From the NCBI GenBank assembly GCA_025201365.1, contig JAIXMF010000001.1:1488001-1552000 (forward strand): a stretch of DNA of 64,000 nt. Direction: 5' to 3'. A model generated the notes under the pieces. It was not told the DNA's origin. It saw only the letters and a program-made list of their open reading frames with translations, and made no database searches. Source of the stretch: Syncephalis plumigaleata (taxonomy: Eukaryota; Zoopagomycota; Zoopagomycetes; Zoopagales; Piptocephalidaceae). Shown piece after piece: positions 1 to 11,432 of the stretch (position 1 is the first letter of the stretch; each line of letters opens with the position of its first letter). Both the position numbers and the translations under genes were made by a program.

Positions 1-1109
1 CAGGTCAGTCTTACTGGTGGAACAACATACATCTCGGATTCTTCGATAAGCATTTATTTCCTTTGTTTTCCTTGCTACTACGTTAAGACTTAGAGTACAC
101 GCTGTGTGAAGGATATAGCATGGCGTACGCTGGCACTTAAAGCCAACCAATGGATTACATCATAACGAGTGGTAAGTGGTGGAAACCGAAGAAACAGGTT
201 ATGGCCAAGTCCACATACCAAACCATACCTCGTAACTATTGGTATTGTATGACACTATTGCACTATTCGATAGTTCGACTACAGGCTTGCTTAAGGATTG
301 ATTTGTATGGTCATTATTCCAATGTGATGGGTTTGTCACAAGCATGCAGTATATGTGTTTAACCATTTGAACATGGAAATACAAAGAACTATGCTGAACA
401 CATCAGGTAAAAGAGTATGAGACTGCTTTTATGATACATGATCGGTAAAAGAAGCACAAAAAGTGTACAGAACAAGAACTCCCATAATCGTCTAATTCGC
501 CCATTCATTCCCCAGAGGCAAGTTTCCCGGGCCTGCCTGTTTTGCAAGTACTTTGGTATCTGCACTTTTATCTCGAGGCTGTTCTCGCTTTCTTAACAAG
601 CACTTGCAACAGCAGTCTCGTAAACAGGTGACAGATAGGAAGGCAAAGCTGTAGTGTTGTGGTTTGAAGTTAATCCGTTTACTTTCACTTGTGGAGGTAA
701 GCAGAAGCGCGGATAATCGCGCATTACAGTGACTGTTTCTGTACTACAGCCTTTCCTTGCTCTATAGGATTGCGCTGTATTGAAGGAAACCAACAACTAT
801 TCTCTTATAGCAACAACAACAAAGATAATCTATTAATAATGTTTTTGAACTAAACAACGATGCTGATACTCGTACTTGTCATTATTACGCATTATAATAG
901 AATAAATAATTTCATTATTTTGTAAGAGCATTATCATTATAAAGATACTTAGCTTAGCTTTATGATTTATTATATCAATATTAACATGTGTAGCTTGTTG
1001 ACTGTATGAAATGATCATATTACACGATCAATTATGGTGGATAGTAATCATTATTTTTTCTTTTTTTTCTTTTTTTCTTTTGTGCTTGAATTCTATACCT
1101 CACATCGTA
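1..1109. other. No gene recognised (left edge, 1.1 kb)
   Basis: Only short unrelated open frames occur here and none has recognisable motifs. The last 150 bases before the CMS1-like start are AT-rich with a T-rich tract (about 1,050-1,080), which fits a fungal promoter or 5' untranslated region. The start of the window may hold the end of a neighbouring transcript, but nothing in the sequence shows it. Confidence 0.5.
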
Positions 1110-2257
1110 ATGATGCACGCCGACAAACACATACTAGCCGCCGACGACCTTGACGACGACTTTGTACCCGATGATGAGTTTACAGGATGGGCGTCAGAAC
1201 TATCGGGTTCAGATGCCGAAATGGGCGATGTTGTAATTGGTGTAAAGCGTTCCGTTTCTGATCGGGAACAGGACTCGAACGAGGGAAAACCTAGCAAGAG
1301 TACTAAGCAAAAGAAGGTAAGTAATAGGTTTGATACATGCGTAACTGCACACTAAGTAGTATATTTTGACATTGACGCGCAAAAAGCGAAAGCGTGGTCG
1401 CCGTGGACTGTTGGAACGAAGCGAGGATACACCCATGACTGCGCGTGCACAAGCAGACTATCTATTGCGATGTATTCGGGAGGCAAGACGTGGTATATCA
1501 GAGATTGAAATCGAGGAGGTTGCTTTTCGACGTAAGTTAACAGTAATTGATATGTAAAGCAGATCGGGAATACTTAGTGCGCGCATGCTAACAAACAATA
1601 TTCAGCTGAACACTTCATGGATACAACGGAATTTGAAGGCGATCACAACGTTGTCGACATTGAACAGTTTTTATCGAGTGTGGCGCCTGATGTCTACAAG
1701 AAGTGTACAGCGCCACCAATGAGGAATAAAACGAACGGGCAGCCCATGTTGATCATAGTATCCAGTTCAGGAATACGATGCACCGATGTCATTCGGTAAG
1801 TGGTGCTTACACATTTGACATTTTCATTCGAGCACACTATATACTAATAACGCGTGTAGTGCAATGCCAGAGATTCATAAGCGATCCCGTGTTGCAAAGT
1901 TGTTTGCGAAACACTTTAAGATCCCGGAACAAGTGGAGTATCTAAGAACTAACGACTGTCGTGCTGCAGCCGGTACACCAAATCGATTGGTAAAATTGGC
2001 CGACGAAGAGAATGGTATGTTTCATTGTAACCGTGTAGAACATAATATGTCGCACTCGTTAATACTAACTGTTTCAATGATGCACTTTAGCCCTAGATCT
2101 ATCGCAGCTTGCTCTCGTGGTGCTTGATCGTCATCGTGATTCAAAGCAACGCACCATGTTTGACATTCCCGAGATACGCGCCGATCTTTTGACAATGCTC
2201 GACGGCTCAATTGGACAGCGCGTACGATCAGGCAGCGCAAAGATTGTTGTTTTTTAA
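1110..2257 (+). CDS. CMS1: Cms1/CMSS1-like ribosome-biogenesis protein, 5 exons
   Basis: Exons by splice signals and frame: 1110-1316, 1387-1531, 1606-1795, 1860-2014 and 2091-2257, giving 287 residues. The N-terminus is acidic (DDLDDDF, then SGSDAE) and is followed by a basic patch, KRKRGRRG. The C-terminal half carries the family signature: LIIVSSSGIRCTDVIR, then VAKLFAKHFK, a GTP-x-R-like AGTPNRLVKL, and MFDIPEIRADLLTML. This matches the order in CMS1/CMSS1 proteins, which resemble a degenerate DEAD-box helicase half. Yeast Cms1 is associated with the 90S pre-ribosome, so the likely site is the nucleolus. Introns are 60-76 nt and two have CTAAC or ACTAATAA branch-like sequences. The start is the first of two adjacent ATGs (1110, 1113). 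No frame problems were seen. The call rests on motif recall, not on a search. Confidence 0.85.
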
Positions 2258-2520
2258 CGCTTTATAATTATATCATACAAACAGCAAGTTGTATAACCGC
2301 CGCAAGCTTTGCTAGATATGTTTCCTCCCAAAACAAAACAGCTTACGTTTAATAAATCCGATAATCAATACAGCTACTAAACTATAGGCTCTACACTTTA
2401 TTTTTGTCGTCTAAATGTGCACGCGCACGCGCTCTATACATATTACATATTCTTTACTTACATGTTCATATTAGCAAAAAATAACACCTAGCTACGAGTA
2501 ATTAGATGCAAAAAAGCGAG
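2258..2520. other. 3' flank of CMS1 gene and tRNA terminator
   Basis: AT-rich spacer between two genes. It contains AATAAA-like signals near 2,349. The tRNA transcript on the minus strand would end here in a run of six T (plus-strand A run, 2510-2515). Confidence 0.5.
2510..2515 (-). terminator. Pol III T-run terminator of tRNA-Arg
   Basis: Six consecutive T on the minus strand lie just downstream of the tRNA 3' end, the usual RNA polymerase III stop signal. Confidence 0.75.
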
Positions 2521-2593
2521 CGAGCACACCAGGACTCGAACCTGGAATCTCCTGATCCGTAGTCAGGCGCCTTATCCATTTGGCCATGCGCCC
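2521..2593 (-). tRNA. tRNA-Arg (anticodon ACG)
   Basis: Read on the minus strand, the 73-nt sequence folds as a cloverleaf. The 7-bp acceptor stem pairs GGGCGCA with TGTGCTC (two G-T wobbles) and has discriminator G. The D arm contains TGGCCAAATGGATAAGGC, the A box. The anticodon stem CCTGA/TCAGG has loop CTACGGA, giving anticodon ACG. The T arm is CCAGG-TTCGAGT-CCTGG, the B box. ACG (read as ICG) decodes CGU/CGC/CGA arginine. No intron is present and CCA is not encoded, as expected for a eukaryote. A six-T stretch eight nucleotides downstream is a Pol III terminator. Confidence 0.95.
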
Positions 2594-2716
2594 GTTAACG
2601 GGACAGCTCGTTAAAAATTTTGCAATTTTTTCGTTTATATTCATTCTAGTAACAAATCACGTGACTCCCAAAATTACTAAAAATGGAACAAGCGTAAGCT
2701 GTGCTTGTCCCATTAT

Positions 2717-2768
2717 GCCATTGAGTAAACGAGAGTGTACGCGCGTACACTTGTGCTTACTCAATGGC
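2717..2768. repeat. 52-bp perfect-stem hairpin with 16-bp inner palindrome
   Basis: Outer arms GCCATTGAGTAA (2717-2728) and TTACTCAATGGC (2757-2768) are exact reverse complements. Between them lies the self-complementary GTGTACGCGCGTACAC (2735-2750). The structure sits about 120 bp upstream of the tRNA 5' end. Function unknown. It could be a transposon footprint, a dyad-symmetric protein site or a small structured RNA. Confidence 0.6.
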
Positions 2769-3696
2769 AAAGTAATAGTGTCTAATAGGGGGTGTAGGTT
2801 AGCATAATGATGAAGGTGCCAGCTTAAACTTACTCGTTCGTATTAACGCGCATAGCGGTGCATATAGCAAGCTCGTCATCTAGAAAGAATGAGTACTAGT
2901 AAACGTTAGTAGTAAGGTTAATATTGATACTCTTATATTATCGACACTTTTCTCTGCTTGGAATACCTAGTTGTATGCAGCACTAGTTCATCATCTTTAC
3001 GTGAACAATACTCTATAAAGCTATGCTAATAATATCATACTCTATTGAGTAGTGTTTACGGTTCAAATAGCCATATGAACCAACGATGATGGTCAAGCTA
3101 GGTGTATGCATCATCAGTCATGGTGTGGTCAAATTGACGAGTGAGGAATAAATGGAAAGAGTTACGTAGACTAGGGTGTATATGATGATCACCTCGGTAA
3201 TTAATTATGTGTTAATCACCCACTCTTCTTCTTGAGCATGCATTCGTTTATTAGCTTAGATTAATATGTCTAGCCATCATTATATTGGCGGTTATCATTA
3301 TTGTCAAAATAATAATATACGTCATTTATTACATTACTGTTTTATTAAATGGCCTAATTAGTTCAATTATCATAGCAACATTATATAGAGTTCTATAATT
3401 ACATGGTCTATTTGTATATGATATAATAGTAATCCCATCCTCTGGCTTGTTAATGCTCCTGCATAAAGATGGCATAATGATTCATACATATTGCGTGCTT
3501 TATCACGTGCTATGTTGACTAATCTGCACATGTTAATTGCAATATTTAGTTGCAGCTTAACTCCCACGTAAACACCTCCGAATAGTTTTTCATTACAGCT
3601 AATTTTTTCTATGCAAAATACCTTTTATTCCTACTGTTCTCTGGTTGTATATTTGTACAAGAATAATTAGTAAAAAAGAAAAGTGATCAGTCTACA
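2769..3696. other. Intergenic, no gene recognised
   Basis: AT-rich spacer between the tRNA/hairpin and the F-box gene. One 65-codon open frame on the minus strand (3370-3567) shows no recognisable motif and is probably chance. The last 100 bases are the likely promoter and leader of the F-box gene. Confidence 0.5.
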
Positions 3697-5948
3697 ATGC
3701 ACAACCAGAGCAGTAATCAGGTCAGCACAGGGCCATGTACTCCTCACCACTGCATGGCTGCACTTGACTGCCGGCTTCCAACCGAGTTATTGACGCGCTT
3801 GCTCTACGCCCTTCCTCCGCATAGTGCAGCTATACTGTCACGTACAAATAAGAGAATGCACCAAATTGTACGTCAAGAATCACTATACTGGCGAGAATGC
3901 TACCGACAACAATACGGCGGTGAAGTATGTCGACAAGGATTCACCTGGTGCGATAACGAGGAGATTGCTGAGAGTATGGATTCCGAGGCCACGCTACGCT
4001 CTTTCCTACTTAATCGCAGCGTTAGCGGCAAGTATGGATCGTCGAATCTTCAGTCAGACTGGTATGCAGCATATCGTGCACGCGCCAACTTGGAATTACG
4101 ATGGCAACGCAATCCATCCAATGCTAATGCTGGCGCAACGGTAATCCCTAGTGTTCGATTGTTAAACACACTGACGCCAGCCTATACCGACAAACCGTCG
4201 CAACCGTGTCAAACCCATGGCGACGCTCGACGATCAATGTGCATGCCGCGTACACGGTTGTCGCAAATGAAAATGGCGTATGGATTAGTCATCATCCACT
4301 TCAAGAGGGACGTGTGCCACCCCCTAAAATGCTGTGTTACCCACTAGTATCCACTACCACATCTGATGATATCGCCCAGTCTTTGATATTGGCGGCGAAG
4401 CATGAATCGCAGCTTGACAATCAACTATCGGATACAATGCCAATTCCAATTAACGGCTATAATCCAAGACAGTGTTGGAGCAACGGACGTTGGATAGTAG
4501 TTGCCGAGAAATATAGCGACAGCGATGTGACACTATACCACGTATGGGAAGGTGCAACAGGCCGACGTATCTCCAATTGCCATGCATCATCTAATGTAAA
4601 TGACAACACAGTCGTTTCACTATTTAACGAATCCTCACGTTCAACAACACCAGCTAACACACCAAGCTCGACATTGATGATATCTACACCGTCGCCAACT
4701 ATTAGTAGTAGTGATGCGTCTCATCGACATGCATGTCACTTGCTAGCTGGATCACAACTACTTACTTGTAACATTACTAAAAGCAAATTGCAACTGGAAA
4801 CATCATTGACGACACAGCGTTGGCGATTGACACGTTCGGGAACGACCAAAGATTTGCCTGAAAATGAACGATACAACTTTATTACGGAACAAGGCTTCTG
4901 GCAATCTACCATTGAGAATGAATCAGCACCTATCGTAAAGCTGCTAGTTAGCAAGCTTCGACCTAATCTATTGACGGGCGTGCAACTAATGAAGCTGGCA
5001 AATGGTAATGATGCAAATCTAACTAGTACACAAATACGTCTGCTACTATGGGATATGCGTGGTACTACGCCCACCGATCAGCTACCGGATGGACGACACC
5101 AAACCAATGAATTAGAATCAGCACCGATCTATTCTCGAGTACTGCTGGACAATTTACAGCCACACGATACACCGACTGTTTGTCAAGACTTTACAGACGA
5201 TGCTGTCATTCTTCATGGTAATGCAGTGTCAACCGATGCATCGATAGGCCTCTACCATTGGATTGTTTGTTGCACGTTCAAGCAGCATCGACGTGGTAGT
5301 GTTGCCTCTGATAGTTATAAACTTGATCGCGACAATTACGGACGAGAACAATGGCGACGTGTATTTCCAGCCTGGCAGTCAATTTGGTCGGCACAGCCTT
5401 TGCATGCTGTCGGCCATTTGGCTATTACATTCGGTGAAGGCGATGGCAGCTGGCAGGATCCTTGGTTGTCCAATACTACTAACGCGGATGACGTCAGCCA
5501 TCAAGATTACGGGAAACGTCTCGAGCCAAGTGTAGATGGTTTTCATATTATGTCACTTGACGATGGCTCTCTACTACGGACGCTTCCAATGCGTCCCACA
5601 CGACTTATTGACGCTGTTGGATCGATGCTGATTGTAGCATGGGATAATGTACGTCATGGTGTTGCTGCAATCGACACGACAGCGGGTAAGATTCGTTGGC
5701 GACAGCGTTTCCCTGAAGATGATGACACCAATCAATCGACGACAGAAGATAGTAACGAGAACAATATTAACACGCAAACTACGCGTGGTTGGCTTGATGT
5801 TCGTGTGAGTTCCACGCGATTACTAATGATGGAACGACGTCGTCAACAACAACAACAACAGCGGCAGCAGCAGCAAGCATTGAACACCAATAATTATACA
5901 GCACAATCAGATCAACATGAACGTTTATTAATTGTTGATTTTGCTTAG
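3697..5948 (+). CDS. F-box protein with beta-propeller-like C-terminal region (one apparent frame break)
   Basis: An F-box lies near residues 26-70 (LPTELLTRLLYALPPHSAAILSRTNK, then IVRQESLYWRECYRQQYG) and is followed by DWYAAYRARANLELRW, a segment common after the F-box in F-box/WD proteins. The remainder (about 550 residues) has scattered W/D-rich strands (LYHVWEGATGRRI, LLLWDMRG, LIVAWDNVRHGVAAIDT) consistent with a degenerate propeller. A poly-Gln run lies near 5,847-5,877. By family rule it would bind Skp1 and recruit substrates to an SCF ubiquitin ligase. The reading frame changes once near 4,140-4,345. No GT-AG intron of suitable length fits. One missing C in the run at 4,214-4,216 would give a continuous 750-residue protein, so an assembly indel is favoured over a pseudogene. 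Confidence 0.75.
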
Positions 5949-6132
5949 ACATTAATTACAATAATATTTATGTATTGACCATTTATTAGATGTAATAATA
6001 TGTTGTTTCTGTTGCGCTTGAGTAGTTAAAAAGTGTATCTCTTCATTAATAAATAGTATTTGAATTGTAACTTATATAGTAAATACTACTCATTAGGTTA
6101 TTATAGTAATTGCTATATAGAATTCTAGATTA

Positions 6133-7437
6133 CAGGGTTTTCTAATCAGTTGGCATTGTTAGCCTATAACTTTTGCTCTTACTGAAAAATAATTTCGCAT
6201 AATTGTTAGCGTCGCTGTCTTTGTCAATACTGCACACGCAATCATACGATGAACACGATTAATAAGGAGTATAAGACGAGTGTGCTATGGAGAGGGTTAA
6301 TTACGTACACAGATACTAATGCTATATATTGACTTCAATAATAACAATAATAATAATGATACTAGCTAATGCGCAATATTATTTATTAATAAAAGCAGAG
6401 ATTAATGACTAACAGCGTTAAACGGTTGGAAAGACCTGTAATACCATGCTAATGATCAATGAATGGACGTACTAATGTTGTTATTACCCTCTATTAATGC
6501 CATGCTAGCTATTGATATGTACTATGCAAATAAAGATATAGCCATCATATAGGATTTCCTCGGCACATTTACAATATGCAATACAATGTCAGACAGTCCC
6601 ACTACAAATACAAAGTGCTAAGCGACGCGATTGGTAGTAGTTAGCGCGGACACTATGTATGTACGCGTACTTTCACAACACACGAGTAGACGCCGTAGTG
6701 TTCGTTACGTATACATGTCGCAATTAGAGGAACGAACAGCACTGGCTAGTAATTAACACGAGTACCGCGTACTTGCATATATTTATAAAGCACGAGTAAG
6801 TAATGCAAAACAACGAGTGGAGACGTTGTATGCTGGCAAGCAAGCATGGCACCTAATGAATAGCGCGAGTGTTACGTATGCGTACGTGTCCCCACATACT
6901 ACGAGCAAAGATCAGCAAGTCAACGCGAATAAAGTGGTACAACGTAGCAAGCAAACGCTGTGAATAAAGAGCATGGCATGAAATGATAGAAATACACGAG
7001 TGAGGGCAAGGGAGTGTCGCAAGCAAGTAGACAAGGGAGCGAGAAAGAGAGAACTGAATAGAGGATAGACCAGTATGAAAGACACAGTGGAGTATATGCC
7101 ACGTTGATCGACAACGAATAAAGAACCAACTACTACACAGCGTGAAGAGCAAAGTGTGCTTACGACAGAGTATACAGATTGGAGTGAGGCTGCCGACGAG
7201 TAACGATACAAAATACGAGTACGCGACATACAATCAACATAATCGACAAGTAGTCATTGGCAAAGCGGCAGACTAGACGGGAACAAAACGACCGACCGAG
7301 AACAACACAAAGACAAGTAGTATACGCTTACAGCTAAGTGTAGCCTGTATATGACTGTAAACGAAGGTGGAGTAAGAGGAAAAGCATGAGTTGTTGTGGT
7401 GTATGTGTGGTCAGAGGACGAATAAAAGAATAAAAAG
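6133..7437 (+). repeat. Left arm of 1.3-kb inverted repeat
   Basis: Pairs base for base with 11433-12737 in reverse complement. I noticed only a handful of mismatches (for example near 6,145 and 6,380). Homology stops sharply at the inner edge after the AATAAAAAG block. Open frames inside (6853-7233, minus) are Ser/Leu/Cys-rich, appear identically in the other arm and look non-coding. Confidence 0.9.
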
Positions 7438-8200
7438 TAATAGACGAGTGTGTGTGTTAACGAGCATTGCTACCGTCTAAGAGTGTCATGGGAATAGCTA
7501 TGCTATTAGCAAACGAATGAACGAACAAACGAACGAGTGAATGAATGAATGAGCAAACAACGGGTAAACAACCGGGTGAGTGTGCGAGTGAGCATATACA
7601 TCTTTTATTAGTGTCGCGGAATAGTTACGTGATAACGAGAGGACGAACAAAAGAATGAGCAAGGAAGGGTGCACGAACACGTATGTCAGTTTATTTGAAG
7701 AAGCAGTATATGCTTGTAGGTAGATAGAGTATGTAGATGGCAGTAAACAAATGAAAATACAAATAAAAGTATGACGTAATGGTGGCATACAAGCAGATGA
7801 CGGAAAAGAGCGGTAAAAGTAAAAGGTGCACGCCGATATAGATCAAATTGATTCATGTTTATTAATATTGCTAGTGGATACTTGTCAATGATGGATGGCA
7901 ATGAGTGTTGGCAATAAGCATTAGCATGGTTGATTATCCCGGTATGTTGTCGTTGTTATTGTTGAATATTAGTTGATTGACATTTAGTATGGGAATTAGT
8001 ACATATTATCTGGATATTGTCACTTGCATTAGCAATGAATAGAAATGTCAACTTACCGAATAGAATGGAAATAGTATGCAGTCAATATCGTTGACAGTTG
8101 GATGTTCTAATTGTAATATTGTTAGTGTATTATAATAAACGAACTTACCTGGTATTAATATGTATGAATGAATGAATGGATTACAATAAAGTGTTAAGAT

Positions 8201-8551
8201 ATGTTATGTCCCCATCATATCCGCAGCCGTAGCCATAGCCTTTTCTATGGAGCGGACATGCAATGCTGAGTCAGCTGGATAGCCTTACGACAATATACCA
8301 CTATACTGCTGAATGCTAGTGTGATAACATTCGGCAGTAGACACTATGGAAGAGCGGGCATATGGTCCATTCATTGCAAATGGCCATACATCACATCGAC
8401 AGTATGATGGTGATACTGGCTAAGCATCACCACCATAGACGATGCTGCTACTTCCGTAGCGGTTCATGGTACATCAACTGAAGCACATACGATGGGATCA
8501 GTAAATTAGCACATTTATACAAATGTATCTGTGCTAATTTGGACATAACAT
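8201..8551. mobile_element. Possible MITE, about 350 bp with 11-bp inverted ends
   Basis: ATGTTATGTCC at 8201-8211 is matched by GGACATAACAT at 8541-8551. The interior is rich in secondary structure, including AATTAGCACA near 8,503 pairing with TGTGCTAATT near 8,530. No clear target-site duplication is visible and no second copy was noticed in this window, so the call is tentative. Confidence 0.35.
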
Positions 8552-9720
8552 AATAAAGGGATTGGGATATGGAGATATGAATAAAAGTACAAATAGAATG
8601 CGATAAGATAACGCTAATAAAGAATGATTAAACATACACAAAAACATATCATTGAATAATGTCAGTCATCATAATACCAAGTAAACTAGGCCCTTCTCCC
8701 TGAAGCAGCAACATGATGATCAAATATCACGGCAAAGCATAACTTATATGATATTATGATGGCAAATTACCTAAACACATATCAATACAGAATAAAGATA
8801 TGTATTCAAGTATTTACAAACCGATACACTCCATAATATTCATATAATAGAGAGGCTACCCAGCTACATTAGCAACTTAATGACCTGTAGAAACAATGGC
8901 GACTTTCCTTCCGTAAGGATGCTACAATTTCCTTAAGCTCTCATTCAGAATTTAGTTTCACCGTTTGCTTTGCAGTAGCTTCATATTACGTAAATATATG
9001 AATGTCCGCAAGCAAGTATCGTAGAACATCGACACCCGTTACAGGTATCGATATTACACTGAGTTGAAAAAAGTCAACTACGCTCACTACCAAATATTCA
9101 GCGCTACGCTACACGCAAACAGTTTACAGAGCACTGACCTATTTTACTATGTGTATGTTTAAACAAAGAAAAGAATAAATATTTCATTTGAATGACAAAG
9201 AAGAGAAGAAGAAGAGAAGCGAAAAGTAAAGAGAAGAGTAAAGAGAAAAGTGAAGTGGTGTGAGCCATTGAATAGCTCACTATGTAGTGAGTGCTATGAT
9301 GCCGTCATCATTGGCCATTTAGGTTATACAAACTTCAGTATTTGGTAATAAATGTTTCAGTGATAGCGATAGCTATCGTCTACCTTATAGCATTCGTGAC
9401 GATACAAGCGTAGCAGTACAGTTTCATATTCACATGCGATGTACTTGCAAGTAGCAATAAGCAAGTATAAAAATACAATACAAAGCATACCGTGTAGTAT
9501 ACGAATGCTATCCGCTTTGCAAAACATATACTCGAACTACCTTTCCTTACCATTGTATATTTTGTATACATCCTCGCGATATTGTCCATTACGTTTATTC
9601 TTCTATTCTTCTCGCTCGCTTTGTAAATATTACGAGCGCAGTACTTTTCCTTTCCTGTATATCCTCCATAACCTTCGTCAATAACCTCTGTTTATTTTAT
9701 ATCTTAGCGATTACGTGTTT

Positions 9721-9740
9721 CTACTACTACTACTACTACT
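9721..9740 (+). repeat. CTA trinucleotide microsatellite
   Basis: About six and a half perfect CTA units, upstream of the Cdc20-like gene. Confidence 0.9.
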
Positions 9741-9887
9741 GCAATAGCAGTTTGTACTTGCTACCGCTGATCGAGACACGCGTTGTTTGCTATCGGTCTA
9801 GAAGTCACAGTTCTCTCAAGTTTTAAGCTTTGCATCCTTAAATCTTCTTGTTTATGCCCTGTATATTTCATATTAGCGGCAAACAAT

Positions 9888-11299
9888 ATGACTACTTCAA
9901 ATCTTAGCAGTCATAGTGGAGTAGTCACCCGAGCTATGGCACGCCGATTACGGAGTGGCAGAGCAACAACATCTACCACTACTACTACCACTACTGCTAC
10001 CGCTGGCACTACCACTACCACCACTACTGCTACCACTACTAGCACTGGCACTACTACTACCACCAACACAGAGCCAACATTCGACGAAACGACGTTATTA
10101 GAAGATAATGATTTTCAACATATAGCGGCATCGTCATCGTCACCGCCACCACCACAATTCCACCGAAGTGACTTCTCTAGAATGTTGGCGACAATATCTA
10201 GTATAATTAAACCGTATAGATTTGATACGGAACGACAAACTCATGGATCGGTGGAACGTCTCTTATCACAATTAACCGCACCAGCGTACGCAACAAGCAC
10301 AGTTCAACACCTTTATTCTAATCCTATTGATTGGTCACCAATCAATTTGTTAGCAGTCGGAACAAACGAGCACTTAACCGTAGTGAACACTACCACCGGT
10401 GCTGATATTAAATTGGATGAAATAAGCGCAAGCAATCCAATTACATGTGTAAGCTGGATGAAGGAAGTAAGTGGCAATCACTTCTAGTCAATTGTACCAA
10501 AATTTATTAATCCATTTATTTTCCTTTTATGTAGAGACCATACTTGGCTGTTGCAACAGCCAATGGTACTATTAACGTATGGGACGTAAATCAAGAGCGA
10601 GTGCTAAGTACATACGGCAGATCAGAGCACCCAATATACGCTATGACATGGTGTGGCTCAGTGCTAGACTCAGGCGAACGTGGCGAAAATGGCGGAAGAA
10701 TCATGCGGCGGGATATAAGAGCTCCCGATATTGAGGAAGAACGGTACCTCGAGCATACATCTGATGTATGTTGTTTGCACTGGAATCGTGCAAATACCTA
10801 TCAAGTTAGCGGTAGTATGAATGGCCACTTATTGCTTTGGGACAAATATTCGACGTCACCTCTTCATCGCTTGGACAAAGGTGATGGTAGTGCAATCAAA
10901 GCTGCCGCTTGGTCACCACATCGCGATGACTTACTAGTAGTCGGTGATGATTCGAGATATGGTAAAATTCGATTATGGAATGTAACAAATAGCTATATAT
11001 ATAGTAGACTTGAAACAAATTCTAAAGTTAGCAACTTGGCCTGGTTACCGCATAACCGCGGCATCTTATCAACACATACGTGCAAGAAAAAGAATATACG
11101 ACTTTGGGAGTATCCAGAGCTGATGCAACCGGACGTTGTCACTGAGATGGGTGACCGTATTGGACGTCATGCTGATCTGGACTTAATCAGCATGGCAACT
11201 GGACACGACAATGGTGTCTCATATCTGGCCACCTCGCCAGATGGCAATGTGTTTGCCACCAGTGCGCCCAACAAGCCCCTCTCCCTCTGGGAGATGTAA
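9888..11299 (+). CDS. Cdc20/Cdh1-family WD40 protein, 2 exons
   Basis: Exons 9888-10466 and 10535-11299 give 447 residues. The Cdc20-family blade order is clear: HLYSNPIDWSPINLLAVG, ITCVSWMKE, YLAVATANGTINVWDV, a DIRAPD-type loop, HTSDVCCLHWN, VSGSMNGHLLLWD, IKAAAWSPH, GKIRLWNV, LAWLPH, NIRLWEYPE and YLATSPDGNVFATSAPNKPLSLWEM. In the family these proteins deliver substrates to the anaphase-promoting complex. Here the N-terminal 130 residues are Thr-rich, encoded by ACT/ACC repeats, and I see neither a C-box (DR-[FY]-IP-x-R) nor a KEN box. The chain ends in LSLWEM with no Ile-Arg tail. It may therefore be a divergent, meiosis-type or non-APC member. The ATG at 9888 was chosen because the frame upstream of it looks non-coding. 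The gene lies wholly between the two 1.3-kb inverted repeats. Confidence 0.85.
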
Positions 11300-11432
11300 A
11301 CTCATGAATTGAGTTCTACTTTAGTGAACATAATAAAGTTGTTCCTTCAAACATTAATAGTTACTCGTTGTTTGTATCCCTATCAATCAATACATAATGC
11401 ACGCTAATGCACACACGCTCTCTCATTTATTG

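Larger units (their letters stand above)
7438..9887. other. Gene-free interior upstream of the Cdc20-like gene
   Basis: AT-rich sequence with GAAT/GAAC-type degenerate repeats near 7,500-7,560, a possible small TIR element (8201-8551) and a perfect CTA triplet run (9721-9740). No credible transposase or other protein was seen on either strand. The last 300 bases probably form the promoter and leader of the WD40 gene. Confidence 0.45.

Noticed and set aside
4141-4180. 40-nt intron (GTAATC...CCAG) to explain the F-box frame change
   Set aside because: Its length would put the downstream sequence into a frame that stops within about 30 codons, so it does not repair the reading frame.
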